DNA of 64,000 nt from Nevskia soli DSM 19509 (lineage in GTDB: Bacteria > Pseudomonadota > Gammaproteobacteria > Nevskiales > Nevskiaceae). The stretch is taken from assembly GCF_000711955.1 (NCBI RefSeq), contig NZ_JONR01000014.1, positions 62,001 to 126,000 on the forward strand. Direction: 5' to 3'. How positions within the stretch are numbered: position 1 is the first letter of the stretch; the number at the start of each line of letters is the position of its first letter. Below are positions 39,712 to 47,685 of this stretch, piece by piece. A model generated the notes under the pieces. The model was not told where the DNA came from and did not search any database. It saw nothing but the letters and a program-made list of their open reading frames with translations. Made by a program: the position numbers and the translations under genes.

Positions 39712-42348
39712 ATGAGCACCCTCACCGTATCCGACCTCGCCACCGAGCTGCACAAGCCGGTGCCCGAGATGTTGGCCCAGCTGAAAGAAGCTGGCGTAGC
39801 CGTGGACAACGAAAAGTCGCCGATCAGTCCGGCGGACAAGCTGGCGCTGCTGAGCCATCTGCAGAAGACCACCCGTGGCACCACCCTGGGTGCCGGCGGC
39901 GCCGGGCGCATCATGCTCAAGCGCAAGGAAACCACCGAGCTCAAGCTCGGCGGCGCCCGCGGCGCGGCCGCCAAGACGGTCAGCATCGAAGTGCGCAAGC
40001 GCCGTACCTATGTCAAGAACGACATGGTGCAGGAGCCTTCCGCCCCGGCGCCGACCGACGCGGTTTCCGAAGCGGCCGCAGCCGCAGCGGCTGAAGCCGC
40101 CGAGGCCCAGGCCCAATTGCAGCGCGAGGCCGAGGCCCGCGCGGCCGCCGAATTGGAAGCCAAGCGCCACCGCGAGTTGCAGGAACACCAGCTGCTGGCC
40201 GAGGAACAGGCCCGCGCCGCCGCCGCCGCCGAGGAAGTGGCGCGCAAGGCCGCCGAGGATGCGGAGCGTTTCAAGAGCGATCCGATCTACCGTGCCCGCA
40301 TGGAAGCCGAGTCGGCGCGCCGCCGCGCCGCCGAGAACCTGCGCCGCGCCACCGAAGTGCCGATCATCGTGACGCCGCCGCCCGCCGCGTCGACGCCGTC
40401 GCAGCCGCCGGCGCTCAAGCCGGAGCGTGACCGCGGCGGTTCGCATCACCGCAACGAGCTGCACCTTGCCGCCGGCAAGGGCGGCAACCGTCGCGAAAAG
40501 AAATCGAAGAAGCCGACCGGGCAGATCCGCGTCGACAACCTGCACATGTTCGAGAAGCCGACCGCACCGGTGGTGCGCGAGGTGGAAGTGCCGGAAGCGA
40601 TCACCGTGGGCGAGCTGGCCAACCGCATGGCGGTGAAGGCCACCGACCTGATCAAGGCGATGATGAAGAGCGGCGTGTTCGCCACCATCAACCAGATCAT
40701 CGACCAGGACACGGCGGCGATCATGGTGGAAGAGCTGGGCCACAAGGCCAAGATGGTCAAGGCCACCGACGCCGAAGAGGCGCTGGAGCAGGCCGCCACC
40801 GCCGGCGACAAGAGCCTGGCGACGGAAGCGCGTCCGCCGGTGGTCACCATCATGGGCCACGTCGATCATGGCAAGACCTCGCTGCTCGATTACATCCGCA
40901 AGACCCGCGTTGCCGCGGGCGAGGCGGGCGGCATCACGCAGCACATCGGCGCCTACCACGTCACCACCGACAAGGGCGTCATCACCTTCCTCGACACCCC
41001 GGGCCATGCCGCGTTCACGCGCATGCGCGCCCGCGGCGCGCAGATCACCGACATCGTGGTGCTGGTGGTGGCCGCCGATGACGGCGTGATGCCGCAGACC
41101 AAGGAAGCGATCCAGCATGCGCGCGCCGCCAAGGCGCCGATGGTGGTCGCCATCACCAAGATCGACAAGCACGAAGCCGATCTCGACCGCGTCCGCACCG
41201 AACTGTCTGCCGAACAGGTGATTTCCGAGGAATGGGGCGGCGACACCCAGTTCATCGGCGTCTCCTCGGTCACCGGCGAAGGCATCGACAAGCTGCTCGA
41301 CGCCATCCTGCTGCAGGCCGAAGTGCTGGAACTGAAGGCCCCGCTGGACGGACCCGCGCGCGGCACCGTGGTCGAGTCCTCGCTGGAGAAGGGACGCGGT
41401 CCGGTGGCGACGGTGCTGGTCCGCTCCGGCACCCTGCGCCAGGGCGACGTCATCCTGACCGGCCCGTATTTCGGCCGTGTCCGCGCAATGTTCGACGAAG
41501 CCGGCCAGCCGGTGAAGGAAGTCGGTCCCTCGATCCCGGTGGCGGTGCTCGGCTTGTCCGGCGCGCCGGATGCCGGCGACGATGTGGTGGTCGTCTCCGA
41601 CGAACGCAAGGCCCGTGAACTGGCCCTGCTGCGCGAGGTCAAGCAGCGTGAAGCCAAGCTGGCGCAGACCCAGGCCGTGCGCATGGACCAGGTGTTCGCC
41701 CGCATGGGCGAGGCCGGCGAGCAGAAGTCGCTCAACCTGATGGTCAAGGCGGACGTGCAGGGCAGCGCCGAGGCGCTGACCGAATCGCTGCGCAAGCTGC
41801 CCAGCGCCGAGGTCAAGGTCAATGTCGTGTCCAGCGGCGTCGGCGGCATCAGCGAGTCCGACATCGAGCTGGCGCTGGCTTCGCGCGCCATCATCATCGG
41901 CTTCAACGTCCGTGCCGACAGCGTGGCGCGCCGCCGCATCCAGGACACCGGTGTGGACGTGCGCTACTACAGCATCATCTACGACGTCATCAACGACGTC
42001 TCGGATGCCATCGGCGGCCTGCTCGGCACCGAGACGCGCGAGCAGATCGTCGGCACCGCCCAGGTGCGCGACGTGTTCCGCTCCTCCAAGTTCGGCGCCA
42101 TCGCCGGCTGCCTGGTCATGGAAGGCGAAGTCCGCCGCGGCCTGCCGATCCGCGTATTGCGCAGCAATACGGTGATCTACGAAGGCGAGCTGGAATCGCT
42201 GCGCCGCCACAAGGACGACGTGTCCAAGGTCGTGGTCGGCACCGAGTGCGGCATCGGCGTGAAGAACTACAACGACGTCAAGCCGGGCGACCAGATCGAG
42301 TGCTACGAGCGTATTGAAGTGCGTCGCACGGTTGGCGCGGAAGCCTGA
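39712..42348 (+). CDS. infB: Translation initiation factor IF-2
   Basis: An 878-residue GTPase delivering initiator tRNA to the 30S subunit. N-terminal IF2_N motif, a long Ala/Glu-rich charged region (about residues 120-220), then the G domain with VTIMGHVDHGKTSLLD (G1), DTPGHAAFTRMRARG (G3) and ITKIDKHEAD (G4), followed by domains II-IV including the fMet-tRNA binding C-terminus ending CYERIEVRR. The stop overlaps the rbfA start (TGATG), suggesting coupling. Confidence 0.99.
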   Translation: MSTLTVSDLATELHKPVPEMLAQLKEAGVAVDNEKSPISPADKLALLSHLQKTTRGTTLGAGGAGRIMLKRKETTELKLGGARGAAAKTVSIEVRKRRTYVKNDMVQEPSAPAPTDAVSEAAAAAAAEAAEAQAQLQREAEARAAAELEAKRHRELQEHQLLAEEQARAAAAAEEVARKAAEDAERFKSDPIYRARMEAESARRRAAENLRRATEVPIIVTPPPAASTPSQPPALKPERDRGGSHHRNELHLAAGKGGNRREKKSKKPTGQIRVDNLHMFEKPTAPVVREVEVPEAITVGELANRMAVKATDLIKAMMKSGVFATINQIIDQDTAAIMVEELGHKAKMVKATDAEEALEQAATAGDKSLATEARPPVVTIMGHVDHGKTSLLDYIRKTRVAAGEAGGITQHIGAYHVTTDKGVITFLDTPGHAAFTRMRARGAQITDIVVLVVAADDGVMPQTKEAIQHARAAKAPMVVAITKIDKHEADLDRVRTELSAEQVISEEWGGDTQFIGVSSVTGEGIDKLLDAILLQAEVLELKAPLDGPARGTVVESSLEKGRGPVATVLVRSGTLRQGDVILTGPYFGRVRAMFDEAGQPVKEVGPSIPVAVLGLSGAPDAGDDVVVVSDERKARELALLREVKQREAKLAQTQAVRMDQVFARMGEAGEQKSLNLMVKADVQGSAEALTESLRKLPSAEVKVNVVSSGVGGISESDIELALASRAIIIGFNVRADSVARRRIQDTGVDVRYYSIIYDVINDVSDAIGGLLGTETREQIVGTAQVRDVFRSSKFGAIAGCLVMEGEVRRGLPIRVLRSNTVIYEGELESLRRHKDDVSKVVVGTECGIGVKNYNDVKPGDQIECYERIEVRRTVGAEA

Positions 42349-42776
42349 TGCCGAGGGAGTTTTCGCGAACGCTGCGGATCAACGCGCAATTGCAGCGCGA
42401 GTTGAGTTCGCTGATTCGCGAACAGCTCACCGACCCGCGGGTGGCGCTGGTCACGGTCACCCAGGTCAGCGTCTCGCCGGACATGCGCAATGCGCGCATC
42501 TCGATCAGCCAGCTCGGCAGCGATGCCGAGCTCAAGGCTGCGGCCAAGGCCCTCAACGGCGCGGCTTCGCTGCTGCGCCGGGCCATCGGCAAGTCGCTGA
42601 AGCTGCGTTACGTGCCGATGCTGCGTTTCTTCGCCGACGAGGCGCTGCGCGAGGGCGACCGCATCGGCAGCATGATCCGTGAAGCCACCGCGCGCGACCT
42701 CGCGCACCCGGTCGCGCCGAGTGCGGCGGTGGTTCCAAAGAAGAAAATCGCACCCCCTGAAGATGGCGAAGGGTAG
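42348..42776 (+). CDS. rbfA: Ribosome-binding factor A
   Basis: A 142-residue KH-fold factor of 16S rRNA maturation and cold adaptation: FSRTLRINAQLQRELSSLIR at the N-terminus and VTVTQVSVSPDMRNARISIS, LRYVPMLRFFADEAL further on. The TAG stop touches the 5' arm of a 268-bp structured element. The last codons overlap the ancestral truB start (ATG at 42763). Confidence 0.96.
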   Translation: MPREFSRTLRINAQLQRELSSLIREQLTDPRVALVTVTQVSVSPDMRNARISISQLGSDAELKAAAKALNGAASLLRRAIGKSLKLRYVPMLRFFADEALREGDRIGSMIREATARDLAHPVAPSAAVVPKKKIAPPEDGEG

Positions 42777-43043
42777 GAGCTTGTCCGTGAGTAAATCGCG
42801 CCTGCGTTGCCGCCCGAAATCGCGGCAGGCAAGGCGGAGGGCCTGGACCATGGTCAATCCATGGTCCAGGCCTGACAACGCAGCATGGCGCGATTTCGGG
42901 CGCAACCCGGAGGGACGGGGCCATTTTTGCGCATCGCTACGTCGGCCGGTGCTTGCATGGAATCACCATGCTGCGCCCCATCCGACTAGCGCTGCGCAAA
43001 AATGACCTCCGTCGCAGGCACGATTTACTCACGGACAAGCTCC
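42776..43043 (+). repeat. Structured palindromic element A between rbfA and truB
   Basis: 31-bp terminal inverted arms (42776-42806 and 43013-43043, one mismatch) enclose three further stems: TTGCCGCCCGAAATCGCG with CGCGATTTCGGGCGCAA; a 14-bp hairpin GGCCTGGACCATGG around TCAAT; and a 3' hairpin with GCCATTTTTGCGC against GCGCAAAAATGACC. Conserved blocks shared with element B (56176-56442) are CAGGCAAGGCGGAGG, GACAACGCAGCATGGCGC and GGGCGCAACCC. The element carries no gene of its own, although one frame is open through it. It splits the ancestral truB 5' end, and precise removal restores that frame. I do not recognise a named family. Confidence 0.9.
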
Positions 43044-43964
43044 AGGTCGCGGCGCCGCAGCGTCGACGGCATCCTCCTGCTCGACAAGCCCCTGGGCTTG
43101 ACGTCCAACGCGGCGCTGCAGAACGCCAAGCACCTGTACAACGCCGAGAAGGCCGGCCACACCGGCAGCCTCGACCCGCTGGCCACCGGCCTGCTGCCGA
43201 TCTGCCTGGGCGAGGCGACCAAGCTCAGCGCCTACCTGCTCGATGCCGACAAGCGCTACCAGGCGCGGGTGCGCCTGGGCGTGCGCACCAGCACCGGCGA
43301 CGGCGAAGGCCAGCAGGTCGCGACTTCCGACCCCTCCAGCCTGAGCCGCGAGCAGCTGGAAGCGGCGATCCCGCAATTCCTCGGCACCATCGACCAGGTG
43401 CCGCCGATGTATTCCGCCATCAAGCGCGACGGCCTGCCGCTCTATACACTGGCCCGCGCCGGCATCGAGATCGAGCGCGCGCCGCGCCAGGTGCGGATCC
43501 ACGAGCTGCGCGTGCTGGCCTTCGACGGCCTGCATTTCGAATTCGAGGTGTCTTGTTCCAAGGGTACCTATATCCGCACCCTGGCCGAGGACTGGGCCGC
43601 GGCGGTGGGGCAGCAGGCCCACCTGGCCGCCCTGCGCCGCACCGGCCTCGCGCCGTTCGACGCCGGCGCCATGGTCAGCCTGGAACAGGTGGAGCGGACC
43701 GAACCGGGCGAGGCGCGCGACAGCCTGCTGCTGCCCCCGGGCACGGCGCTGCGGGACTGGCCGCAACTGACGGTGGACGATACCCTGGCGCACCGCCTGA
43801 GCCGCGGGCAGACCTTGCTGATGGCGGACGCGGGAGCTGCCGGCCTGACCGCGGTTTTCGACCAGCGGCAGCGCCTGCTGGGGATCGCCGAAAGCGACGG
43901 CGCCGGCCACCTGGTACCCCGCCGCTGGATGAATCGGCCGGAAAACAGGGCAAATTCAGGCTAA
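43002..43964 (+). CDS. truB: tRNA pseudouridine(55) synthase TruB, N-terminus remodelled by an insertion
   Basis: A 320-residue enzyme making pseudouridine-55 in the T-loop of tRNAs. The catalytic aspartate lies in HTGSLDPLATGLLP; GILLLDKPLGLTSNAALQ, RYQARVRLGVRT and VSCSKGTYIRTLAEDW are typical. Residues 1-14 (MTSVAGTIYSRTSS) come from the adjacent repeat element; family-like sequence starts at residue 15 (RSRRRSVDG). The ATG at 43002 is the only in-frame start before the conserved region and overlaps the TGA of the frame that begins at 42763 (ATGA), so translation is probably by re-initiation. No ribosome site precedes it. The enzyme core appears intact. Confidence 0.9.
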   Translation: MTSVAGTIYSRTSSRSRRRSVDGILLLDKPLGLTSNAALQNAKHLYNAEKAGHTGSLDPLATGLLPICLGEATKLSAYLLDADKRYQARVRLGVRTSTGDGEGQQVATSDPSSLSREQLEAAIPQFLGTIDQVPPMYSAIKRDGLPLYTLARAGIEIERAPRQVRIHELRVLAFDGLHFEFEVSCSKGTYIRTLAEDWAAAVGQQAHLAALRRTGLAPFDAGAMVSLEQVERTEPGEARDSLLLPPGTALRDWPQLTVDDTLAHRLSRGQTLLMADAGAAGLTAVFDQRQRLLGIAESDGAGHLVPRRWMNRPENRANSG

Positions 43965-44000
43965 AGCCCTGAAACAGCGCCCATAAATAGAGCGAATGTG

Positions 44001-44029
44001 TTGTGGGGCGGGGCAATCCCCGCTAAAAT
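44001..44029 (+). promoter_or_regulatory. Promoter of rpsO-pnp
   Basis: TTGTGG (44001-44006), 17 bases, TAAAAT (44024-44029), 45 bases before the rpsO ATG. The spacer is itself a GGGG/CCCC inverted repeat. Confidence 0.7.
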
Positions 44030-44074
44030 GTCAAATTCATCAGACGAATTCAAGTCCAAATTTCGGAGCATGTG

Positions 44075-44344
44075 ATGCCGTTGTCCATTGATCAAAAGAG
44101 TGCGGTGGTTGCCAAATACCAGCGTGCCAAGGGTGATACGGGTTCGCCGGAAGTCCAGGTGGCCCTGCTGTCCGAGCGCATCACCAGCCTCGGCGGTCAT
44201 TTCGAAGCGAACAAGAAGGATCACCATTCGCGCCGCGGTCTGCTGAAGATGGTCAACCAGCGCCGCAAGCTGCTCGATTACCTGAAGCAGGAAGACCAGA
44301 GCCGTTATGCCAAGCTGATCGCCGACCTCGGTCTGCGCCGCTAA
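44075..44344 (+). CDS. rpsO: 30S ribosomal protein S15
   Basis: 89 residues, the same length as E. coli S15; GDTGSPEVQVALLSERI, NKKDHHSRRGLLKMV and RRKLLDYLKQED are the rRNA-binding signatures. ATG at 44075 with CGGAG six bases upstream; an in-frame GTG just before it is less likely. It binds 16S rRNA early in 30S assembly and often represses its own mRNA. The gene precedes pnp. Confidence 0.98.
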   Translation: MPLSIDQKSAVVAKYQRAKGDTGSPEVQVALLSERITSLGGHFEANKKDHHSRRGLLKMVNQRRKLLDYLKQEDQSRYAKLIADLGLRR

Positions 44345-44352
44345 GCCACGCC

Positions 44353-44379
44353 AAGCCGCGTTCCCCTCGGGCGCGGCTT
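44353..44379 (+). terminator. Hairpin between rpsO and pnp
   Basis: AAGCCGCG/CGCGGCTT stem followed by CTTCCGTTT. In E. coli this interval holds the rpsO terminator and an RNase III site controlling pnp; the same role is plausible here. Confidence 0.6.
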
Positions 44380-44417
44380 CTTCCGTTTCACCGCCTGCAA
44401 AATTAATCGAGCCAGCC

Positions 44418-46520
44418 ATGGTCTATCCCGTCACGCCCATCAAAAAAACCTTCCAGTACGGCGCCCATAGCGTCACCCTGGAAACCGGCGCCATCGCGCG
44501 CCAGGCCACCGCCGCCGTTATCGTCACCGTCGCCCAGACCGTGGTCATGGTCACCGTGGTGGCCAAGAAGGAAGCGAAGGAAGGCCAGGATTTCTTCCCG
44601 CTGACCGTCGATTACATGGAGCGCACCTATGCCGGCGGCCGCATCCCCGGCGGCTTCTTCAAGCGTGAAGGGCGTCCGACCGAGAAGGAAACGCTGACCT
44701 CGCGCCTGATCGACCGTCCGCTGCGCCCGCTGTTCCCGGAAGGCTTCTTCAACGAAATCCAGGTGGTGGCGACGGTGCTGTCGCTCAACCCGGAAGTCAA
44801 CGGCGACATCCCCGCCATGATCGGCGCCTCCGCCGCCATGGCCCTGGCCGGCGTGCCCTTCGCCGGCCCGATCGGCGCCGCCCGCGTCGGTTACCAGGAT
44901 GGCCAGTACATCCTCAACCCCAGCGCCACCCAGCTGACCACCTCCGAGCTGGACCTGGTCGTCGCCGGCACCAAGGATGCGGTGCTGATGGTGGAGTCCG
45001 AAGCCAAGCAGCTGTCCGAGGCCGTGATGCTCGGCGCCGTGCTGTTCGGCCACGAGCAGATGCAGGCCGCCATCAACTCCATCAACGAACTGGTCGCCGA
45101 AGCCGGCAAGGCCAAGTGGGACTGGCAGCCGTCCGCCGCCGCGCAGGAGCTGACCAGCGCCATCAATGCGCATGAAGGCGCCGTCACCGAAGCCTACGCC
45201 ATCGCCGACAAGCAGCAGCGTTACGAGAAGCTGGCCGCCATCCGCACCACGATCAACGCCGCCCTGTGCTCCGGCGACGCGCCGAAGTTCTCCGCCGGCA
45301 AGGTCAAGGACGCGTTCGGCGAGCTGGAATCCCGCGTCGTCCGCAACCGCATCCTCGACGGCAAGCCCCGCATCGACGGCCGCGACCTGAAGACCGTGCG
45401 TCCGCTGACCATGGGCGTCGGCATCCTGCCGCGCACCCACGGTTCCGCCCTGTTCACCCGCGGCGAGACCCAGGTGCTGGCCGTGACCACCCTGGGCACC
45501 GGCAAGGACGCGCAGCTGATCGACAGCGTCGAGGGCGAGTGGCGCGACATGTTCATGCTGCACTACAACTTCCCCCCGTACTGCGTCGGTGAAACCGGCC
45601 GCCTCAACGCGCCGAAGCGCCGCGAAATCGGCCACGGCCGCCTGGCCAAGCGCGGCGTCGCCGCCGTGATGCCGGATCTGGACAAGGAATTCCCCTACGT
45701 CGTGCGCGTCGTCGCCGAAGTCACCGAGTCCAACGGCTCCAGCTCGATGGCCAGCACCTGCGCCGCCAGCCTGGCGCTGATGGACGCGGGCGTGCCGATC
45801 AAGGCGCCGGTTGCCGGCGTGGCGATGGGCCTGATCAAGGAAGGCGACCGCTGGGCGGTGCTGACCGACATCCTGGGCGACGAGGATCACCTCGGCGACA
45901 TGGATTTCAAGGTCACCGGCACCACCAACGGCGTTACCGCGCTGCAGATGGACATCAAGATCACCGGCATCACCGGCGAGATCATGAAGGTGGCGCTGGA
46001 CCAGGCCCTGGCCGGCCGCCTGCACATCCTCGAGGCGATGGTGAAGACCATCGACAAGCCGCGCGCCGAGATGTCCGAGTTTGCGCCGCGCATCACCACC
46101 ATCAAGATCCACCCGGACAAGATCCGTGACGTCATCGGCAAGGGCGGCGTCACCATCCGCTCCATCACCGAAGAGACCGGCACCAGCATCGACATCGACG
46201 ACGACGGCACCATCAAGATCGCCGCTGTCGACGGCGACGCCGCCAAGGCCGCCATCGCCCGCATCGAAGCGCTGACGCGCGACGTGCAGGTCGGCGAGGT
46301 CTACGAGGGCAAGGTTGCCAAGCTGATGGATTTCGGCGCCTTCGTCACCATCCTGCCCGGCAAGGACGGCCTGGTGCACATCTCGCAACTCTCCGACAAG
46401 CGCGTCGAAAACGTGGCCGACGTGGTGAAGGAAGGCGAGACGGTGCGCGTGAAGGTGCTGGAAATCGACAAGCAGGGCCGCATCCGCCTGTCGATGAAGG
46501 CCATCGACGTCGTCGAGTAA
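44418..46520 (+). CDS. pnp: Polyribonucleotide nucleotidyltransferase (PNPase)
   Basis: A 700-residue phosphorolytic 3'-5' exoribonuclease. Two RNase PH-like domains are visible (YMERTYAGGRIPGGFFKREG; the catalytic second core with MASTCAASLALMDAGVP), followed by KH (IRDVIGKGGVTIRSITEE) and S1 (VYEGKVAKLMDFGAFVTILP) domains. It degrades mRNA, often with RNase E. Length is normal, and a terminator follows about 60 bases after the stop. Confidence 0.99.
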   Translation: MVYPVTPIKKTFQYGAHSVTLETGAIARQATAAVIVTVAQTVVMVTVVAKKEAKEGQDFFPLTVDYMERTYAGGRIPGGFFKREGRPTEKETLTSRLIDRPLRPLFPEGFFNEIQVVATVLSLNPEVNGDIPAMIGASAAMALAGVPFAGPIGAARVGYQDGQYILNPSATQLTTSELDLVVAGTKDAVLMVESEAKQLSEAVMLGAVLFGHEQMQAAINSINELVAEAGKAKWDWQPSAAAQELTSAINAHEGAVTEAYAIADKQQRYEKLAAIRTTINAALCSGDAPKFSAGKVKDAFGELESRVVRNRILDGKPRIDGRDLKTVRPLTMGVGILPRTHGSALFTRGETQVLAVTTLGTGKDAQLIDSVEGEWRDMFMLHYNFPPYCVGETGRLNAPKRREIGHGRLAKRGVAAVMPDLDKEFPYVVRVVAEVTESNGSSSMASTCAASLALMDAGVPIKAPVAGVAMGLIKEGDRWAVLTDILGDEDHLGDMDFKVTGTTNGVTALQMDIKITGITGEIMKVALDQALAGRLHILEAMVKTIDKPRAEMSEFAPRITTIKIHPDKIRDVIGKGGVTIRSITEETGTSIDIDDDGTIKIAAVDGDAAKAAIARIEALTRDVQVGEVYEGKVAKLMDFGAFVTILPGKDGLVHISQLSDKRVENVADVVKEGETVRVKVLEIDKQGRIRLSMKAIDVVE

Positions 46521-46582
46521 AAACAGCAATTGAGTAAAGGCCTGACGCGGACTTGATCTGCGTCAAGGTTTTGGTCACAATC

Positions 46583-46607
46583 CGGGGCGGCTGAAGAAGC
46601 CGCCCCG
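46583..46607 (+). terminator. Terminator after pnp
   Basis: CGGGGCGGCT-GAAGA-AGCCGCCCCG then ATTTCC; a strong 10-bp stem with a short T tract. Confidence 0.65.
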
Positions 46608-46640
46608 ATTTCCGCAGCCCTCGGCGCGGGATCGACAGTC

Positions 46641-46762
46641 AAAAAAAACCCCCTGGTCTCAGGGGGCAAGGTGCGAGAAAGGCGCAAGGCCTTTCTGGAG
46701 GAGACTTCCGCGGTGTCAACTAAAAATTATTCTAGACACCGCATCTTGCATTCATTTTGTTG
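46641..46762 (-). ncRNA. Predicted small RNA between pnp and phaR
   Basis: On the minus strand a good promoter is followed by about 120 nt with no coding potential that folds into three hairpins: GCGGTGTC/GACACCGC (46719-46742) with an A/T-rich loop, AGAAAGGC/GCCTTTCT, and a terminator CCCCCTG/CAGGGGG followed by eight T (46641-46648). A single-stranded CTCCTCC lies between the first two hairpins and could pair with Shine-Dalgarno sequences; the A/T-rich loop and terminal T run would suit Hfq. Not recognised as a known family. The remaining 46800-47120 interval shows no gene. Confidence 0.7.
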
Positions 46763-46768
46763 CAGTGC

Positions 46769-46798
46769 AGTATAAGCAGGCTCCGGTTTGCCTGTCAA
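46769..46798 (-). promoter_or_regulatory. Promoter of the predicted small RNA
   Basis: Read on the minus strand: TTGACA (46798-46793), 18 bases, TATACT (46774-46769). A GCAGTGCAG motif (46762-46770, plus strand) overlaps the -10 box and start site and also occurs upstream of phaR, so PhaR control is possible. Confidence 0.75.
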
Positions 46799-47120
46799 GA
46801 AATTGGAAATTATAAAAGTATAATTAATTCAACTACTTGAAGTTGATTGGCTGCAATATTTGACGTTCTCGTCACCGTTTTTGTGGCGCCGCACAAACCA
46901 AATTTGATTAATTGATCAAACGATCATTCAAGATCAGATGGCTGTGAGCCAAGCCGGTGTGGGCGTTGAAAGCAGGCGAGCCAGCTGGTCGGAAGGCATG
47001 GTGCTTCCGGATCATGACTTCGCACTCGAATCACATCCGTCTCAGGGCATTGCACCCTGCGTTCACATCCGTGCGCATAAAGCTCTGGCCCGCCTGTAGC
47101 GGGCGCGCGAGCTGAAATCC

Positions 47121-47618
47121 CTAGACTTCCTCGTCGCTGCGTTCCAGCAAGGGTTTGATCACCTTGGAGCGCGACAGCCCCTTGAGGAATTCGCGGCGCA
47201 CCGAGCGCCAGATCGGCGCCTGCCGGTCGGCGATGTCCTTCAGGCGCTGCACCGGGTGCTGCGCCTGGCCCAGCAGGCCGCGCAGCTGTTCGGCGAAGTT
47301 GTGGTTCTGGTCCATGAACAGCTGCATCGACAGTTCCAGGTAGCGGCTGATGCTGGTTTGCATCGGATCGCCGTAGAACCGGATGATATGGGTCAGCAAC
47401 TCCGAGCTGAAGATCGGGTTGCCGCCTTCCTCCTGCTCCGAGATCACCTGCAGCAGGATGCTGCGCGTGATGTCATCGCGGGTGCGCTTGTCCTCGACAC
47501 GGAACTTCACGTTGCTCAATACCAGCTGGCGCACTTCTTCCAGCGTGATATAGCGGCTGACGTTGGTGTCGTAGAGCCGGCGGTTCGGGTATTTCTTGAT
47601 GACGCGGATGTCGTTCAT
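47121..47618 (-). CDS. phaR: Polyhydroxyalkanoate synthesis regulator PhaR
   Basis: A 165-residue DNA-binding protein that represses phasin and PHA genes until PHA granules titrate it. The N-terminal domain IKKYPNRRLYDTNVSRYITL is diagnostic, and the PHB_acc domain GNPIFSSELLTHIIRFYGDP with SRYLELSMQLFMDQN follows. Start fixed at ATG 47618; the long upstream extension is not conserved. The motif GCAGTGCAG lies at 47665-47673, 47 bases before the start, and may be an autoregulatory site. It implies that the cell stores polyhydroxyalkanoate. Confidence 0.95.
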   Translation of the reverse strand: MNDIRVIKKYPNRRLYDTNVSRYITLEEVRQLVLSNVKFRVEDKRTRDDITRSILLQVISEQEEGGNPIFSSELLTHIIRFYGDPMQTSISRYLELSMQLFMDQNHNFAEQLRGLLGQAQHPVQRLKDIADRQAPIWRSVRREFLKGLSRSKVIKPLLERSDEEV

Positions 47619-47685
47619 GCGTTTCGCTGTGCTGCAACACCCTAAGCATGCCAGATGCTGAAGCGCAGTGCAGCAAAGCACCCGT

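Noticed and set aside
37876..42210. A 1444-codon open frame on the minus strand opposite rimP, nusA and infB
   Set aside because: Same cause: antisense shadow of GC-rich essential genes, His/Asp/Val-rich and without recognisable motifs.
42679..43005. The open frame through element A as an independent protein gene
   Set aside because: Its residues follow the structured repeat, and a similar peptide (DNAAWR, GRNP) arises from element B in the matching frame because the DNA is shared. It is better explained as the interrupted truB frame.
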